Positions 24,600 through 32,624 of a DNA stretch of 56,265 bases are shown here, piece after piece. The translations under genes were made by a program, and so were the position numbers. Within the stretch, counting starts at the first letter, position 1, and every line of letters starts with the position of its first letter. Source of the DNA: Urinicoccus timonensis (GTDB lineage: Bacteria; Bacillota; Clostridia; Tissierellales; Peptoniphilaceae); the NCBI RefSeq assembly GCF_900232945.1, contig NZ_OCTU01000003.1:117528-173792 (forward strand), written 5' to 3'. The notes beneath the pieces were generated by a model, which was not told where the DNA came from, made no database searches, and saw only the letters and a program-made list of their open reading frames with translations.

Positions 24600-25257
24600 A
24601 AATCCACCGGCGTAGCCGGTGGTTTTTCTCTTGCGGCCCAAAGGGCCTTTTTTACTTGCTGCGCCTCAAGGGCGCCTGTGGTTTACCACACGCAATTTTT
24701 ACTCGCTACCCCTTAAAGGGGTCTAAGTTGTCCATTGTTACTTGTCCACTTAATTCATCTTCTTTAAGTTGATTTTTTATATATTCTTGGATTGCTCTTG
24801 TGTTTTTCCCGGCTGTATCTACATAATATCCCCGACACCAAAATTGTCGTCCTCTGTATTTATATTTTAAGCTTCCCCATCGTTCGTAAATCATGATGCT
24901 ACTTTTTCCTTTTAAAAATCCCATAAAGCTTGAGACGCTTAATTTGGGTGGTATCTCTAAGAGCATATGCACATGGTCTGGGCAGACTTCGGCTTCTATT
25001 ATATTTACTTCTTTCCAACTACACAATTCTCTTAAGATTGCTCCTATCTCTAATCTTTTACTCCCATAAAATACTTTCCTTCGATATTTTGGAGCAAAAA
25101 CTACATGATACTTACAATTCCATTTTGTATGTGATAAACTATGGGTATGATTCAAATTCATAAAAACCTCCTGTTTTTTTGTGTTTTGGTAAACCACAAA
25201 TTTATTCTAACATGGAGGTTTTTATTTTTTATCGCTAAAGCTAAACGGAACCCCCGG
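24600..25257 (-). mobile_element. IS200-type element, different from the other IS200 copies
   Basis: A single Y1 transposase gene on the minus strand is flanked by hairpin-rich ends: CCACCGG/CCGGTGG near 24604-24620, then GGCCC/GGGCC, GCGCC/GGCGC and ACCCC/GGGGT stems. The other end is near GGAACCCCCGG at about 25250. Both edges are approximate because IS200 elements lack inverted repeats and target duplications. Confidence 0.75.
24706..25161 (-). CDS. tnpA: IS200-family Y1 transposase TnpA
   Basis: A 151-residue single-strand transposase of the HUH class. The start is MNLNHTHSLSH, with an AGGAGG ribosome site, rather than a longer upstream frame. The metal-binding motif is PDHVHML, and the catalytic tyrosine is in AIQEYIKNQ. 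The N-terminal CKYHVVFAPKYRR is typical of the family. The protein differs clearly from the 152-residue copies at 27020 and 55809, so two IS200 types coexist. Confidence 0.93.
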   Translation of the reverse strand: MNLNHTHSLSHTKWNCKYHVVFAPKYRRKVFYGSKRLEIGAILRELCSWKEVNIIEAEVCPDHVHMLLEIPPKLSVSSFMGFLKGKSSIMIYERWGSLKYKYRGRQFWCRGYYVDTAGKNTRAIQEYIKNQLKEDELSGQVTMDNLDPFKG

Positions 25258-25315
25258 TCTAATGCACTGACCCCCAAAAGTTGGACCAAGAAATCCAACC
25301 TTTGGGGGTCTTTTA

Positions 25316-25900
25316 ATGGCAAAATACAGTTACGAATTGAAGAAGAAAATCGTCGAGGAGTACTTGTGTGGTAAAACAAGTTATCAAGCCTTAGCAATGA
25401 AATACCAAATCGAGAAGTCCGTTCTCAGGCTATGGATTAGCAATTACAAAAATTATGGCGATGAAGGCTTAATGCGCTCTAGAAATAATCGTGCGTATAG
25501 TGTAGAGTTTAAGTTAGAAGCTATTACACGCTATGAAACGAGCGAATGCAGCTACCGACAACTTGCCCTCGAACTCGGTTTGACGAATCCGTCCATGATT
25601 GTCAATTGGCGAAGACAGTACCGAGAGAAGGGCATCGAGGGGCTGCTCCCGCACAAGCGAGGGAGACCTGTGACAAAGAAAAATGACCACAACCAACCAC
25701 CAAAAACTGTAAAGAAAAGCGAATCCATCGACGCCTCCACACGCGAAGCATTGGAAAATCGCATCAAAGAATTAGAGGCAGAAAATCGGAAACTTACCAT
25801 TCAAAAGATGTTCTGGGAACAGCTCAGGAGTTTAGAGAAAGAAGAAGCAATGAACAAAAGGCGAAGATTGTCTCCAAACTCCGAGAACAATTCCAACTAA
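25316..25900 (+). CDS. IS3-family transposase OrfA
   Basis: A 194-residue DNA-binding subunit with two helix-turn-helix segments (TSYQALAMKYQIEKSVLRLW and CSYRQLALELGLTNPSMIVNW), a basic linker and a C-terminal coiled coil (RIKELEAENRKLTIQKMFWEQ). The last codons contain an AACAAAAGG stretch (about 25853) where a -1 slip would enter the OrfB frame. Confidence 0.9.
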   Translation: MAKYSYELKKKIVEEYLCGKTSYQALAMKYQIEKSVLRLWISNYKNYGDEGLMRSRNNRAYSVEFKLEAITRYETSECSYRQLALELGLTNPSMIVNWRRQYREKGIEGLLPHKRGRPVTKKNDHNQPPKTVKKSESIDASTREALENRIKELEAENRKLTIQKMFWEQLRSLEKEEAMNKRRRLSPNSENNSN

Positions 25901-25941
25901 TAGAGATTCTTGCCGCCATCCATTTCCCAAAGTCCACCTTT

Positions 25942-26742
25942 ATGTATTGGCAGAAAAAATGGTCCGAAGAAGACAAGGATCAATCCTTAAAAGACGAAAT
26001 CCTTGTCATTCGGAGCCAACACAAAGACTATGGTTATCGCCGCATTCATCTGGAATTAAAGAACCGGGGCCAGGTGGTGAACAAAAAGAAAGTGCAACGA
26101 TTGGTCCAAGACATGGGTCTTCAAGTCCACTCCTATGGTAAGAAATACAAGAAGTACAATTCCTACAAAGGCGTCGTGGGGAAAATCAAGAAAAACCGAA
26201 TCAACCGCCGGTTCAATACCAGCATTCCCTTGCAAAAAATTACCACAGACACCACAGAATTTAAATACTATGAAGAAGATAAGACCGGGAAACTTCAAAC
26301 AAAGAAACTCTATCTCGACCCCTACATGGACATGTACAACCTGGAAATCATCAGTTACGTCCTATCCGATCAGCCCAATGGAGTCACCATGCTGCAAGGT
26401 TTAGAAGTAGCCATTGAGCGAACAAAGGCCTGTCCTTATCGACGGACCTTTCACTCCGATCGTGGTTGGGGTTATCAAATGACCGCATACCAAGCCATGT
26501 TAGAAAAACATCATATTTTCCAAAGTATGTCAAGAAAGGGCAACTGCTATGACAATGCACCTATGGAAAACTTCTTTAGCCTATTGAAAAGAGAAATCTA
26601 CTATGGCCACAATTACCGTAGTCGTGAAGAACTGGTGCAGGCAATTGAGCAATATATCCGTTACTACAACGAAGATCGAATCAAAGAAAAGTTAGGAGGT
26701 CTAAGTCCAAAGCAATACCGTGAACGCATGCAATCCGCATAG
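25942..26742 (+). CDS. IS3-family transposase OrfB (DDE integrase domain)
   Basis: The catalytic protein, with DDE residues in TTDTTEF, FHSDRGWGY and MENFFSLLKREIYY. The -1 frame upstream of the listed ATG is open and encodes IVSKLREQFQLIEILAAIHF, the normal start of OrfB, so the active product is probably an OrfAB frameshift fusion. The gene appears intact. Confidence 0.92.
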   Translation: MYWQKKWSEEDKDQSLKDEILVIRSQHKDYGYRRIHLELKNRGQVVNKKKVQRLVQDMGLQVHSYGKKYKKYNSYKGVVGKIKKNRINRRFNTSIPLQKITTDTTEFKYYEEDKTGKLQTKKLYLDPYMDMYNLEIISYVLSDQPNGVTMLQGLEVAIERTKACPYRRTFHSDRGWGYQMTAYQAMLEKHHIFQSMSRKGNCYDNAPMENFFSLLKREIYYGHNYRSREELVQAIEQYIRYYNEDRIKEKLGGLSPKQYRERMQSA

Positions 26743-26842
26743 AACGAATGTTATGTAATAACAAAATCGAGTAAGCGAAATGCTTACTCGATTAGGTCCA
26801 ACTTTATGGGGTCACTCTAATATGCTGAGGGTTTAAACACAA

Positions 26843-26872
26843 AAAAGTCGGACTCTCGTCCGACTTTTTTTT
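26843..26872 (+). terminator. Terminator immediately before the second IS200 element
   Basis: AAGTCGGAC/GTCCGACTT stem and a run of Ts. Its gene is no longer recognisable to the left, where IS3 now lies. The IS200 left end begins directly after the T run. Confidence 0.85.
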
Positions 26873-26873
26873 G

Positions 26874-27622
26874 TTGATGACTTTAGTCAGTTGAGCACGC
26901 AACGCGTGCGAAACAAAAAACTACCCGCTATGCGGGTAGGAAAAAAAGGTTATACCAAAAAATCACCTCAGTATTATAATAGAGTTGTTCAGACCTAAAA
27001 TAATGAAGAGGTGATTTAAATGGTTCAAAAGGCAAATTCATTATCACACACAAAATGGATGTGTAAATATCATATTGTCTTTACACCAAAGTATAGACGA
27101 AAAATTGTTTTTAATCAATACCGAGACAGTTTGGGAGAAATATTTAGAACATTATGCAAATATAAAGGAGTCGAAATAATAGAAGGACATTTAATGCCAG
27201 ACCATGTGCATATGCTAGTTAGTATTCCCCCAAAAATATCAGTGTCAAGTTTCATGGGATACTTGAAAGGAAAAAGTGCACTAATGATGTTTGACAAGCA
27301 TGCAAACCTAAAATACAAATTTGGAAACAGACATTTTTGGGCAGAGGGATATTATGTAAGTACGGTAGGATTGAATGAACAAACAATAGCAAAGTATATA
27401 AGAGAGCAAGAGCAACACGACATAGCAATGGATAAATTAAGTGTAAAAGAATACGAAGATCCATTCAAGAGAAGATGAAGTAAAGCCCTTTAAGGGCAGG
27501 CTAAAGAGGCAAAAACAATAAGGTTTGAACAAAGTGAAAACCAGCGCCTTGAGACGCTGGTTGGTAATACTTGGGCTTATAGCCCGTGATCAAACCACCC
27601 GTTTTACGGGTGGTTATGATTG
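26874..27622 (+). mobile_element. Complete IS200-type element
   Basis: Boundaries come from comparison with the copies at 1-128 and 55662-56265: shared sequence begins TTGATGACTTTAGTCAG and ends TTATGATTG. The left end has hairpins CACGC/GCGTG and CTACCCGC/GCGGGTAG. The right end has ACCAGCG/CGCTGGT and AACCACCCG/CGGGTGGTT. The single gene is a Y1 transposase. Confidence 0.92.
27020..27478 (+). CDS. tnpA: IS200-family Y1 transposase TnpA
   Basis: A complete 152-residue HUH transposase: MCKYHIVFTPKYRRK at the N-terminus, metal site MPDHVHMLV, catalytic tyrosine in IAKYIREQEQ. The ribosome site is GAGGTGA. It is nearly identical to the copy at 55809 but has small substitutions, for example GTT for GCT at codon 2. 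Confidence 0.95.
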   Translation: MVQKANSLSHTKWMCKYHIVFTPKYRRKIVFNQYRDSLGEIFRTLCKYKGVEIIEGHLMPDHVHMLVSIPPKISVSSFMGYLKGKSALMMFDKHANLKYKFGNRHFWAEGYYVSTVGLNEQTIAKYIREQEQHDIAMDKLSVKEYEDPFKRR

Positions 27623-27642
27623 CCTAAAAATGATAATAGACA

Positions 27643-27680
27643 GAAAAAAAGCAGAAGGGAAGAGGGCCTTCTGCTTTTTA
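27643..27680 (-). terminator. Terminator of the small alarmone synthetase gene
   Basis: AAAAGCAGAAGG/CCTTCTGCTTTT stem with Ts on the minus strand, 30 bases after the stop of the leftward gene. It can act in both directions. Confidence 0.85.
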
Positions 27681-27709
27681 TAAAGACCATGACACTAGGC
27701 CAAGATCAA

Positions 27710-28450
27710 CTAAGACAGGGGCAGGGAAAAATTTTCCAAGTTCACCGTGGCCCGGTGGATGCCCTGCATAGTTTCTTCAATTTCTGCCAAGCTTTGGGCA
27801 CAGGCCTTGAGTTCCTTGTGGTGGATTTCCTTGTCCTTGCTGGTATTCTTGTATTGGAGGTCGTGTTCTAGGCTGGCCCAGTAGTCCATAGGAATGGTCC
27901 TGAGCTGGATTTCCACCGGGACAGACTCCTTACGCTTGGACAAAAAGACCGGCACCTTCACCAGGAGGTGGAGACTGCGGTAGCCCGACTCCTTGGGCTC
28001 TTGGATATAGTCCCTCCGCCGGATAAAGGTCACATCATCTTGGGCCAAGAGCATTTTTTCGATAATGTAGACATCGTGGAGATAGCGGCAAATAACCCGG
28101 ATCCCCGAAATATCCGTAATGTGTTCCCGCATAGAAGGGATGGTCTTTTGGATATGGAGCCGGTTCATCTTTTCAATAATACTATGCATGGACTTCAAGC
28201 GACATTCCATGTGGTGGATTGGATTATAGGTGTAGTTCATTTGAAATTCTTCGTCTAGAATTTCCAACTTGGTGCTGATTTCCTTGAGAGCACCATTGTA
28301 GAGTTGCTGGGTTTCAAACCAGCCCGTCACATTGCTTAAAAGCTCCTTGGTATCTAAGGCTTGGCTGGAATCAGGGTCAAAAAGAGCCTGGTTTTCCAAA
28401 CGGTCCTTTAATTCGTCAATGGACAAGTTGGTGTTGCGGTATAAGATCAA
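27710..28450 (-). CDS. Small alarmone synthetase (RelA/SpoT synthetase domain)
   Basis: A 246-residue GTP pyrophosphokinase without hydrolase or regulatory domains, of the RelQ/RelP (SAS) class that makes (p)ppGpp from ATP and GTP or GDP. Synthetase motifs are visible: MECRLKSMHSIIEKM, ITDISGIRVICRY, RRRDYIQEPKESGYRSLHL (G loop with catalytic Y) and VEIQLRTIPMDYWASLEHDLQYK. The C-terminal helices match the tetramerising SAS tail. It is monocistronic and transcribed towards the IS200 element. Whether it is RelQ or RelP cannot be settled without a tree. Confidence 0.92.
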   Translation of the reverse strand: MILYRNTNLSIDELKDRLENQALFDPDSSQALDTKELLSNVTGWFETQQLYNGALKEISTKLEILDEEFQMNYTYNPIHHMECRLKSMHSIIEKMNRLHIQKTIPSMREHITDISGIRVICRYLHDVYIIEKMLLAQDDVTFIRRRDYIQEPKESGYRSLHLLVKVPVFLSKRKESVPVEIQLRTIPMDYWASLEHDLQYKNTSKDKEIHHKELKACAQSLAEIEETMQGIHRATVNLENFSLPLS

Positions 28451-28485
28451 TTCTATCCTCTCCTTTTCCTAACATTGATACCCAA

Positions 28486-28513
28486 AGAGCAAAGGATTTA
28501 GTCAGGAAATAAA
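28486..28513 (+). repeat. 28-bp direct repeat, copy 1
   Basis: A 28-base sequence starting AGAGCAAAGGATTTAGTCAG is repeated exactly at 29379-29406 in the same orientation. This copy lies in the intergenic region between the divergent alarmone synthetase and lipoprotein genes. The two copies bracket about 0.9 kb containing the lipoprotein gene. Confidence 0.93.
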
Positions 28514-28566
28514 CCCTTTCGACTTGGATTTTAAATATCAAATCAATCGCCAAGAGCCTAGAAGCC

Positions 28567-28650
28567 TTTGTTTAAGGCAAAATCAATGCTATAATGATTA
28601 TTAAGAAAGTGAAACTAGACAAGTAAGGCCCAGCTAGTTTAAGTGGGCCT
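28567..28650 (+). promoter_or_regulatory. Promoter and leader hairpin of the lipoprotein gene
   Basis: TTTGTT (28567-28572), 17 bases, and TATAAT (28590-28595) with an extended TGC. The predicted leader is about 140 bases long and contains a hairpin AGGCCCA/TGGGCCT at 28626-28650. The remainder of the leader up to 28739 shows nothing else clear apart from a small ACTTGT/ACAAGT dyad near 28707. Confidence 0.55.
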
Positions 28651-28739
28651 AGAAAATGGACTTAGCAAATAGTAGAAGGACAAGAAAAGAGGAAAGCCCA
28701 TATTGTAACTTGTAACAAGTAAAACAAGGGAGGAATCTT

Positions 28740-29246
28740 ATGAAAAGAATAGCTATCTTTACCTTACTAGGTCTGGCCCTGACCCTGGTGGCCTGTGGCC
28801 CCAAAAAGACCCAAGACCCAGCCCAAGCCCTGGCCCAAGACTTTGCCCAGGTCTACCTGGCCCAGCTGGACTTTAAGGAAGAGGACTGGCAGCAGATGGA
28901 AAAAGACCTTAGCCAGGCAGGCCAGGTCCTTAGCCTGGATGGAGACCTAAGCCAAGAAGCCGACCAAGACCTGCCCGCCCTCTATGACCCCTTTAAGGAA
29001 GTCATGACCCAAGAGGCCCTGGAGAGGATGGTGGCCAATGGGGACTACCCCTACTTCCCCCTAAGAGAGAAGAGCCTGGATCAGGTGGACCTGGTTTCTG
29101 TTAAAAGAGTGGACCCAGATGATGACAGCTACGACCTGATCTTTGTTACTAAGAAGGGGGACCAGGAGACTCAGCATGTCCTCAGAGCCAGGATTGACCA
29201 AAAGATTACCTATATAGAAAAGCCCAGCCAGGTCTTTGACCTCTAA
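28740..29246 (+). CDS. Lipoprotein of unknown function, 168 residues
   Basis: A signal peptide with lipobox LVAC places it on the outer face of the membrane. After the lipid cysteine come an Ala/Gln/Asp-rich segment (22-80) and an acidic C-terminal domain of about 90 residues with alternating strands (VDLVSVKRVDPDDDSYDLIFV). Composition and codon use look host-like. GGGAGGAATCTT precedes the ATG, and a strong terminator follows. No family is recognised. The 28-bp repeats flank it. Confidence 0.8.
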   Translation: MKRIAIFTLLGLALTLVACGPKKTQDPAQALAQDFAQVYLAQLDFKEEDWQQMEKDLSQAGQVLSLDGDLSQEADQDLPALYDPFKEVMTQEALERMVANGDYPYFPLREKSLDQVDLVSVKRVDPDDDSYDLIFVTKKGDQETQHVLRARIDQKITYIEKPSQVFDL

Positions 29247-29254
29247 GGGCAAGT

Positions 29255-29303
29255 AAAAGGCTGCTAGCAAATGGCATGGTCATTCTGCTAGCAGCCTTTT
29301 TTT
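29255..29303 (+). terminator. Terminator of the lipoprotein gene
   Basis: A 15-base perfect stem AAAAGGCTGCTAGCA/TGCTAGCAGCCTTTT with a 16-base loop, followed by Ts. Confidence 0.9.
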
Positions 29304-29314
29304 GGTTTGGTATA

Positions 29315-29503
29315 GAAAATTTAGATTGGGTCCATGTCGGTGAGGGTGAGCGATTTATTGTAGTGGAAGCAAAGTATCAGAGCAAAGGATTTAGTCAGGA
29401 AATAAAAGGCCTTGAATTAAAAGCTAGAAAGTATTTGTCCCAAATTGATGAGGGAACAGTAGAAAAGATAGTAAAAGAGATACGGGAGATTGAAAGAAAA
29501 TGA
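29315..29503 (+). pseudogene. Orphan gene fragment with a nuclease-like EAK motif
   Basis: The frame has no ribosome site and its possible starts lie inside the terminator. Still, the C-terminal 60 codons look protein-like: FIVVEAKYQSKG followed by an amphipathic tail ending VKEIREIERK. The xVVEAKY pattern resembles the (D/E)xK half of PD-(D/E)xK nuclease folds. Copy 2 of the 28-bp repeat lies inside it. It is probably the remaining 3' end of a lost gene at the left edge of the defence island. Confidence 0.35.
29379..29406 (+). repeat. 28-bp direct repeat, copy 2
   Basis: Exact match to 28486-28513. It lies at the left edge of the AT-rich defence island, within the orphan gene fragment. Confidence 0.93.
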
Positions 29504-29519
29504 TTATTTATGCTATAAT
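29490..29519 (+). promoter_or_regulatory. Promoter at the start of the restriction-modification operon
   Basis: TTGAAA (29490-29495), 18 bases, TATAAT (29514-29519) with an extended TGC. It is the only clear promoter seen before the ten-kilobase rightward defence set. Confidence 0.65.
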
Positions 29520-29572
29520 TAGGTAGTAAATCTATATATTTAGAAAGGTAAAATATAGAATTGGAGAATGAT

Positions 29573-29794
29573 ATGGGATTTTCATATAATAAATTATGGA
29601 AGTTATTAATAGATAAAAATATGAACAAAACAGACTTACAATGTGCAATCGCAACTACACCCAAGACAATAGCAAAAATGGGAAAAGACGAAAATGTAAG
29701 TTTGGAAACATTAGGAAAGATTTGTGAGTATTTCCAATGTGATATTGGAGATATTATTGAATATAAAAATGGAGTTAAAATAAATGATAAATAA
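29573..29794 (+). CDS. XRE-family regulator of the restriction-modification system
   Basis: A 73-residue Cro/CI-type helix-turn-helix protein (HTH_26-like): LWKLLIDKNMNKTDLQCAIATTPKTIAKM..., then VSLETLGKICEYFQCDIGDIIEY. The start is the ATG at 29573, because GGAG lies six bases before it; a TTG 12 bases upstream is possible. Its end overlaps the methyltransferase start by 11 bases. By position it resembles the controller proteins of type II systems, which delay restriction until methylation is established. Confidence 0.8.
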   Translation: MGFSYNKLWKLLIDKNMNKTDLQCAIATTPKTIAKMGKDENVSLETLGKICEYFQCDIGDIIEYKNGVKINDK

Positions 29795-32291
29795 TACTCT
29801 TACCTATATTTCTTTATTTTCATCAGCAGGAGTTGGTTGCTATGGATTTAAACAAGAGGGTTTTGAATGTGTAGCAACGAATGAAATTATTGATAGGCGT
29901 TTGGAAATTCAAAAAATAAACAAAAAATGTAAATTTGATAGTGGATATATAAGCGGAGACATCCAGAAGCAGGAAACTAAAGATAAAATTTCAAATGAAA
30001 TAAAAAAATGGGAAAAATTTGGTAATGATAACATTGATGTTGTTATTGCAACTCCTCCTTGTCAGGGAATGAGTGTAGCTAATCACAAGAAAAATAAGAG
30101 CGATTTACAAAGAAATAGTTTAATAGTTGAAAGCGTTGAGATTGTTAAAGATATTAATCCTAGATTTTTTATTTTTGAAAATGTTGCTGCATTTTGGAAA
30201 ACAGGCTGCACTTTAAAAGATGAAACCATTCTTCCAATAGGTGAAATGATTGAAAGAAAACTTTCAAATAATTATTTAATTTCTAAGAGAGTAATTAATT
30301 TTAAAAATTATGGCTCAAATTCATCAAGGACTAGGACATTAGTTATCGGTGTTAGAAAGGATTTGTCCGATATTGTAGTACCTATAGAACTATATCCAGA
30401 TTATCGACCAGAAAAGACTTTGTTTGAAGTTATAGGCGATATGAAAAGTTTAAATTGGGGAGAATATGATGACAATGACTTTTTTCATAGCTTTAGAGAG
30501 TATCCTAAAAGGATGAGAAAATGGATATCAGATCTTAAACCTGGAGAGGGAGCGTTTGCAAACAACGATCCTGAGAAGATACCTCATAGAGTTATAGATG
30601 GAGAAATTGTATTTAATAAAGCTAAAAACGCTGATAAATATACAAGGCAAGAATTTAATAAGGTAGCTCCTTGTATACACACAAGAAATGATCAATTGGC
30701 TAGTCAAAATACTGTTCATCCTATTGATGATAGAGTATTTTCAATTAGAGAACTTATGAAGATGATGACAATACCAAGTGATTTTAAATGGACAGAGGAA
30801 TCTTTAGATGCATTAAATTCATTAAGTATTGAAGATAAGAAAAAAATGTCTAAGAAGACTGAAATGAATATTAGACAAAGTATAGGAGAGGCTGTTCCTA
30901 CAAGTATTTTTAGGCAAATAGCTAAAAAGGTAAAGGAAAATATTTTTAGAAAAAGCTTGAAGGATAGGGAGATTCTGGATGTTATAGATGACAAAAAATT
31001 AGAAGATATTAGCAATCTAACTAATTTTTTAAAATATAATATAGGCACATATACAGAATCAACAAATTTAAGAATAATAGAAATAGCAAATACTAAAAGG
31101 CAAACACATTCAGCTTTTTATACGAATAGATTTATAGTAGAGCATATAATTGAGGATTTGCCAGAATTTGAAAAAGATGAAATAACTATAGTAGAACCAT
31201 CAGTTGGTGCTGGAAACTTCTTGAAACTTCTTTATAAAAAGTATGAAGATAAAAAGCGAGTAAATCTTATATTAATTGATATAGATGGGGACATATTAAG
31301 AATTTTAGAATCATTAAATAATGTTCCAGACAACTTTAATGTTAGCTATATCTGTGATGATTTTTTGAATTATGATTTTAATAATCTAAATATAGATTTA
31401 GTGATTGGAAATCCTCCATTTGCTAAAGTTAGTGGCAAAATATTAAAGAAATATTTAGAAAATAATTATAATAAGGATACTAAGAATTTGGCTGAAATGT
31501 TTTTAGAAAAGGCAATGAGAATTTCTGATTATGTTTCATTGATATTACCTAAAAACATCTTAAATACGCCTGAGTTTATAGAAACAAGGAATTTGTTAAA
31601 AGAGAATTCTATAGACTATATATATGACTTTGGGGAGTTAGGTTTTAAGGGTGTTCTTGTTGAAACTATAAACTTGATGGTAGATACAAGGCTAAAAAGA
31701 CAAAATACAATAGTAAAATCAATTACTGATAGTACTATTTTCAAACAGAAGTTATCTTATATTTCAGACGAAAAACTTCCTTATTGGGTAATTTATAGGA
31801 ACGAGTTTTTTGATAATATATTTGAAAATATGGAATTTAATATATTTGACGTATTTAGAGATAGGCAAATTACAACTAAGAATTCTACATTGGAAAATAT
31901 GCAAGATTCTAATGAATATGTAAGAGTATTAAAATCTAGAAATATTAGCGATGACGGAAGTGAAATTATAAATATTGATTCTTATGATTCTTATATAAAT
32001 GTGGAAGACTTAGAAAATTTAACAGTAAAGAAATTTATGGATAGAGATGATATATATATGACACCTAATATGACTTATAAGCCAAGAGTAATGAAAAAAG
32101 AAAAGGGATATGTTGTAAATGGATCCATCGCATTATTAATACCAAAAAATAATGAACATCTTAATGATGAGCAAATGAGATATTTCTCAACAGATGAGTA
32201 TAGGGAATTTTATAAATTAGCAAGAAATAAGCAAACACGTTCATTAAACATTGATAAAACAAGTGTGTTTTGGTTTGGGAGAAAATTATAA
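29784..32291 (+). CDS. Fused C5-cytosine and N6-adenine DNA methyltransferase
   Basis: The 835-residue protein has two catalytic modules. Residues 5-385 are a C5-cytosine methyltransferase: SAM motif LFSSAGVGCYGF, catalytic C93 in PPCQG, E132-N-V, RTR at 182-184, a variable target region, and the C-terminal RQSIGEAVP motif (364-372). Residues about 415-835 are an N6-adenine methyltransferase of gamma type: SAM motif I VEPSVGAGNF (470-479) and catalytic NPPF (543-546), followed by a target domain. The adenine part resembles the Alw26I/Eco31I/Esp3I family, which modifies cytosine in one strand and adenine in the other strand of an asymmetric site. It should protect host DNA from the HNH enzyme encoded 0.3 kb downstream. 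Confidence 0.9.
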   Translation: MINNTLTYISLFSSAGVGCYGFKQEGFECVATNEIIDRRLEIQKINKKCKFDSGYISGDIQKQETKDKISNEIKKWEKFGNDNIDVVIATPPCQGMSVANHKKNKSDLQRNSLIVESVEIVKDINPRFFIFENVAAFWKTGCTLKDETILPIGEMIERKLSNNYLISKRVINFKNYGSNSSRTRTLVIGVRKDLSDIVVPIELYPDYRPEKTLFEVIGDMKSLNWGEYDDNDFFHSFREYPKRMRKWISDLKPGEGAFANNDPEKIPHRVIDGEIVFNKAKNADKYTRQEFNKVAPCIHTRNDQLASQNTVHPIDDRVFSIRELMKMMTIPSDFKWTEESLDALNSLSIEDKKKMSKKTEMNIRQSIGEAVPTSIFRQIAKKVKENIFRKSLKDREILDVIDDKKLEDISNLTNFLKYNIGTYTESTNLRIIEIANTKRQTHSAFYTNRFIVEHIIEDLPEFEKDEITIVEPSVGAGNFLKLLYKKYEDKKRVNLILIDIDGDILRILESLNNVPDNFNVSYICDDFLNYDFNNLNIDLVIGNPPFAKVSGKILKKYLENNYNKDTKNLAEMFLEKAMRISDYVSLILPKNILNTPEFIETRNLLKENSIDYIYDFGELGFKGVLVETINLMVDTRLKRQNTIVKSITDSTIFKQKLSYISDEKLPYWVIYRNEFFDNIFENMEFNIFDVFRDRQITTKNSTLENMQDSNEYVRVLKSRNISDDGSEIINIDSYDSYINVEDLENLTVKKFMDRDDIYMTPNMTYKPRVMKKEKGYVVNGSIALLIPKNNEHLNDEQMRYFSTDEYREFYKLARNKQTRSLNIDKTSVFWFGRKL

Positions 32292-32309
32292 ATATTTATG
32301 GAGGTAAAT

Positions 32310-32612
32310 ATGGAAAAATTAATTTATGGCAAGCTTGGTCAAGTGAAATTTAAAAATTTAAAAGAAAAGGAAGAGGCAATTGAGTATCTTTTGACATCTG
32401 AAAATGTTGATTTTAACATACATGAAGACAATCAGTTTCAAGGAGCGTGGGGCCCAGAAGATAGAATTCATTTTAAAACATTAGTTGGCGTGCCTGAATG
32501 TTTAAAAAGAAATATGACTGCTGGCAATTTGGGTGCTGAGGGTAGAATTAATTGCAAAGAATTGTGTGAGGAATTACGAGAGGAGCATAAGAAAAGAACT
32601 GATAAAGAATAG
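32310..32612 (+). CDS. Small protein of unknown function between methyltransferase and endonuclease
   Basis: A 100-residue protein. The start at 32310 is chosen because GGAGGT (32300-32305) overlaps the earlier ATG. It contains a mixed alpha/beta segment with FNIHEDNQFQGAWGPEDRIHF in the middle and a basic helical tail (EELREEHKKRTDKE). No family is recognised. It is tightly packed between the methyltransferase (18 bases) and the endonuclease (12 bases), so a part in restriction-modification is likely, for example an accessory or inhibitor of the enzyme. Confidence 0.7.
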   Translation: MEKLIYGKLGQVKFKNLKEKEEAIEYLLTSENVDFNIHEDNQFQGAWGPEDRIHFKTLVGVPECLKRNMTAGNLGAEGRINCKELCEELREEHKKRTDKE

Positions 32613-32624
32613 AGGTATTATAAT

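Larger units (their letters stand above)
25268..26814 (+). mobile_element. IS3-family insertion sequence (second type)
   Basis: Terminal inverted repeats TGACCCCCAAAAGTTGGACC at 25268-25287 and GGTCCAACTTTATGGGGTCA ending at 26814 match at most positions. It encodes orfA and orfB in overlapping frames. No clear target duplication is visible. GC content looks higher than in the first IS3 copy, and the proteins are clearly different, so it is an independent element inserted between two IS200 elements. Confidence 0.92.
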
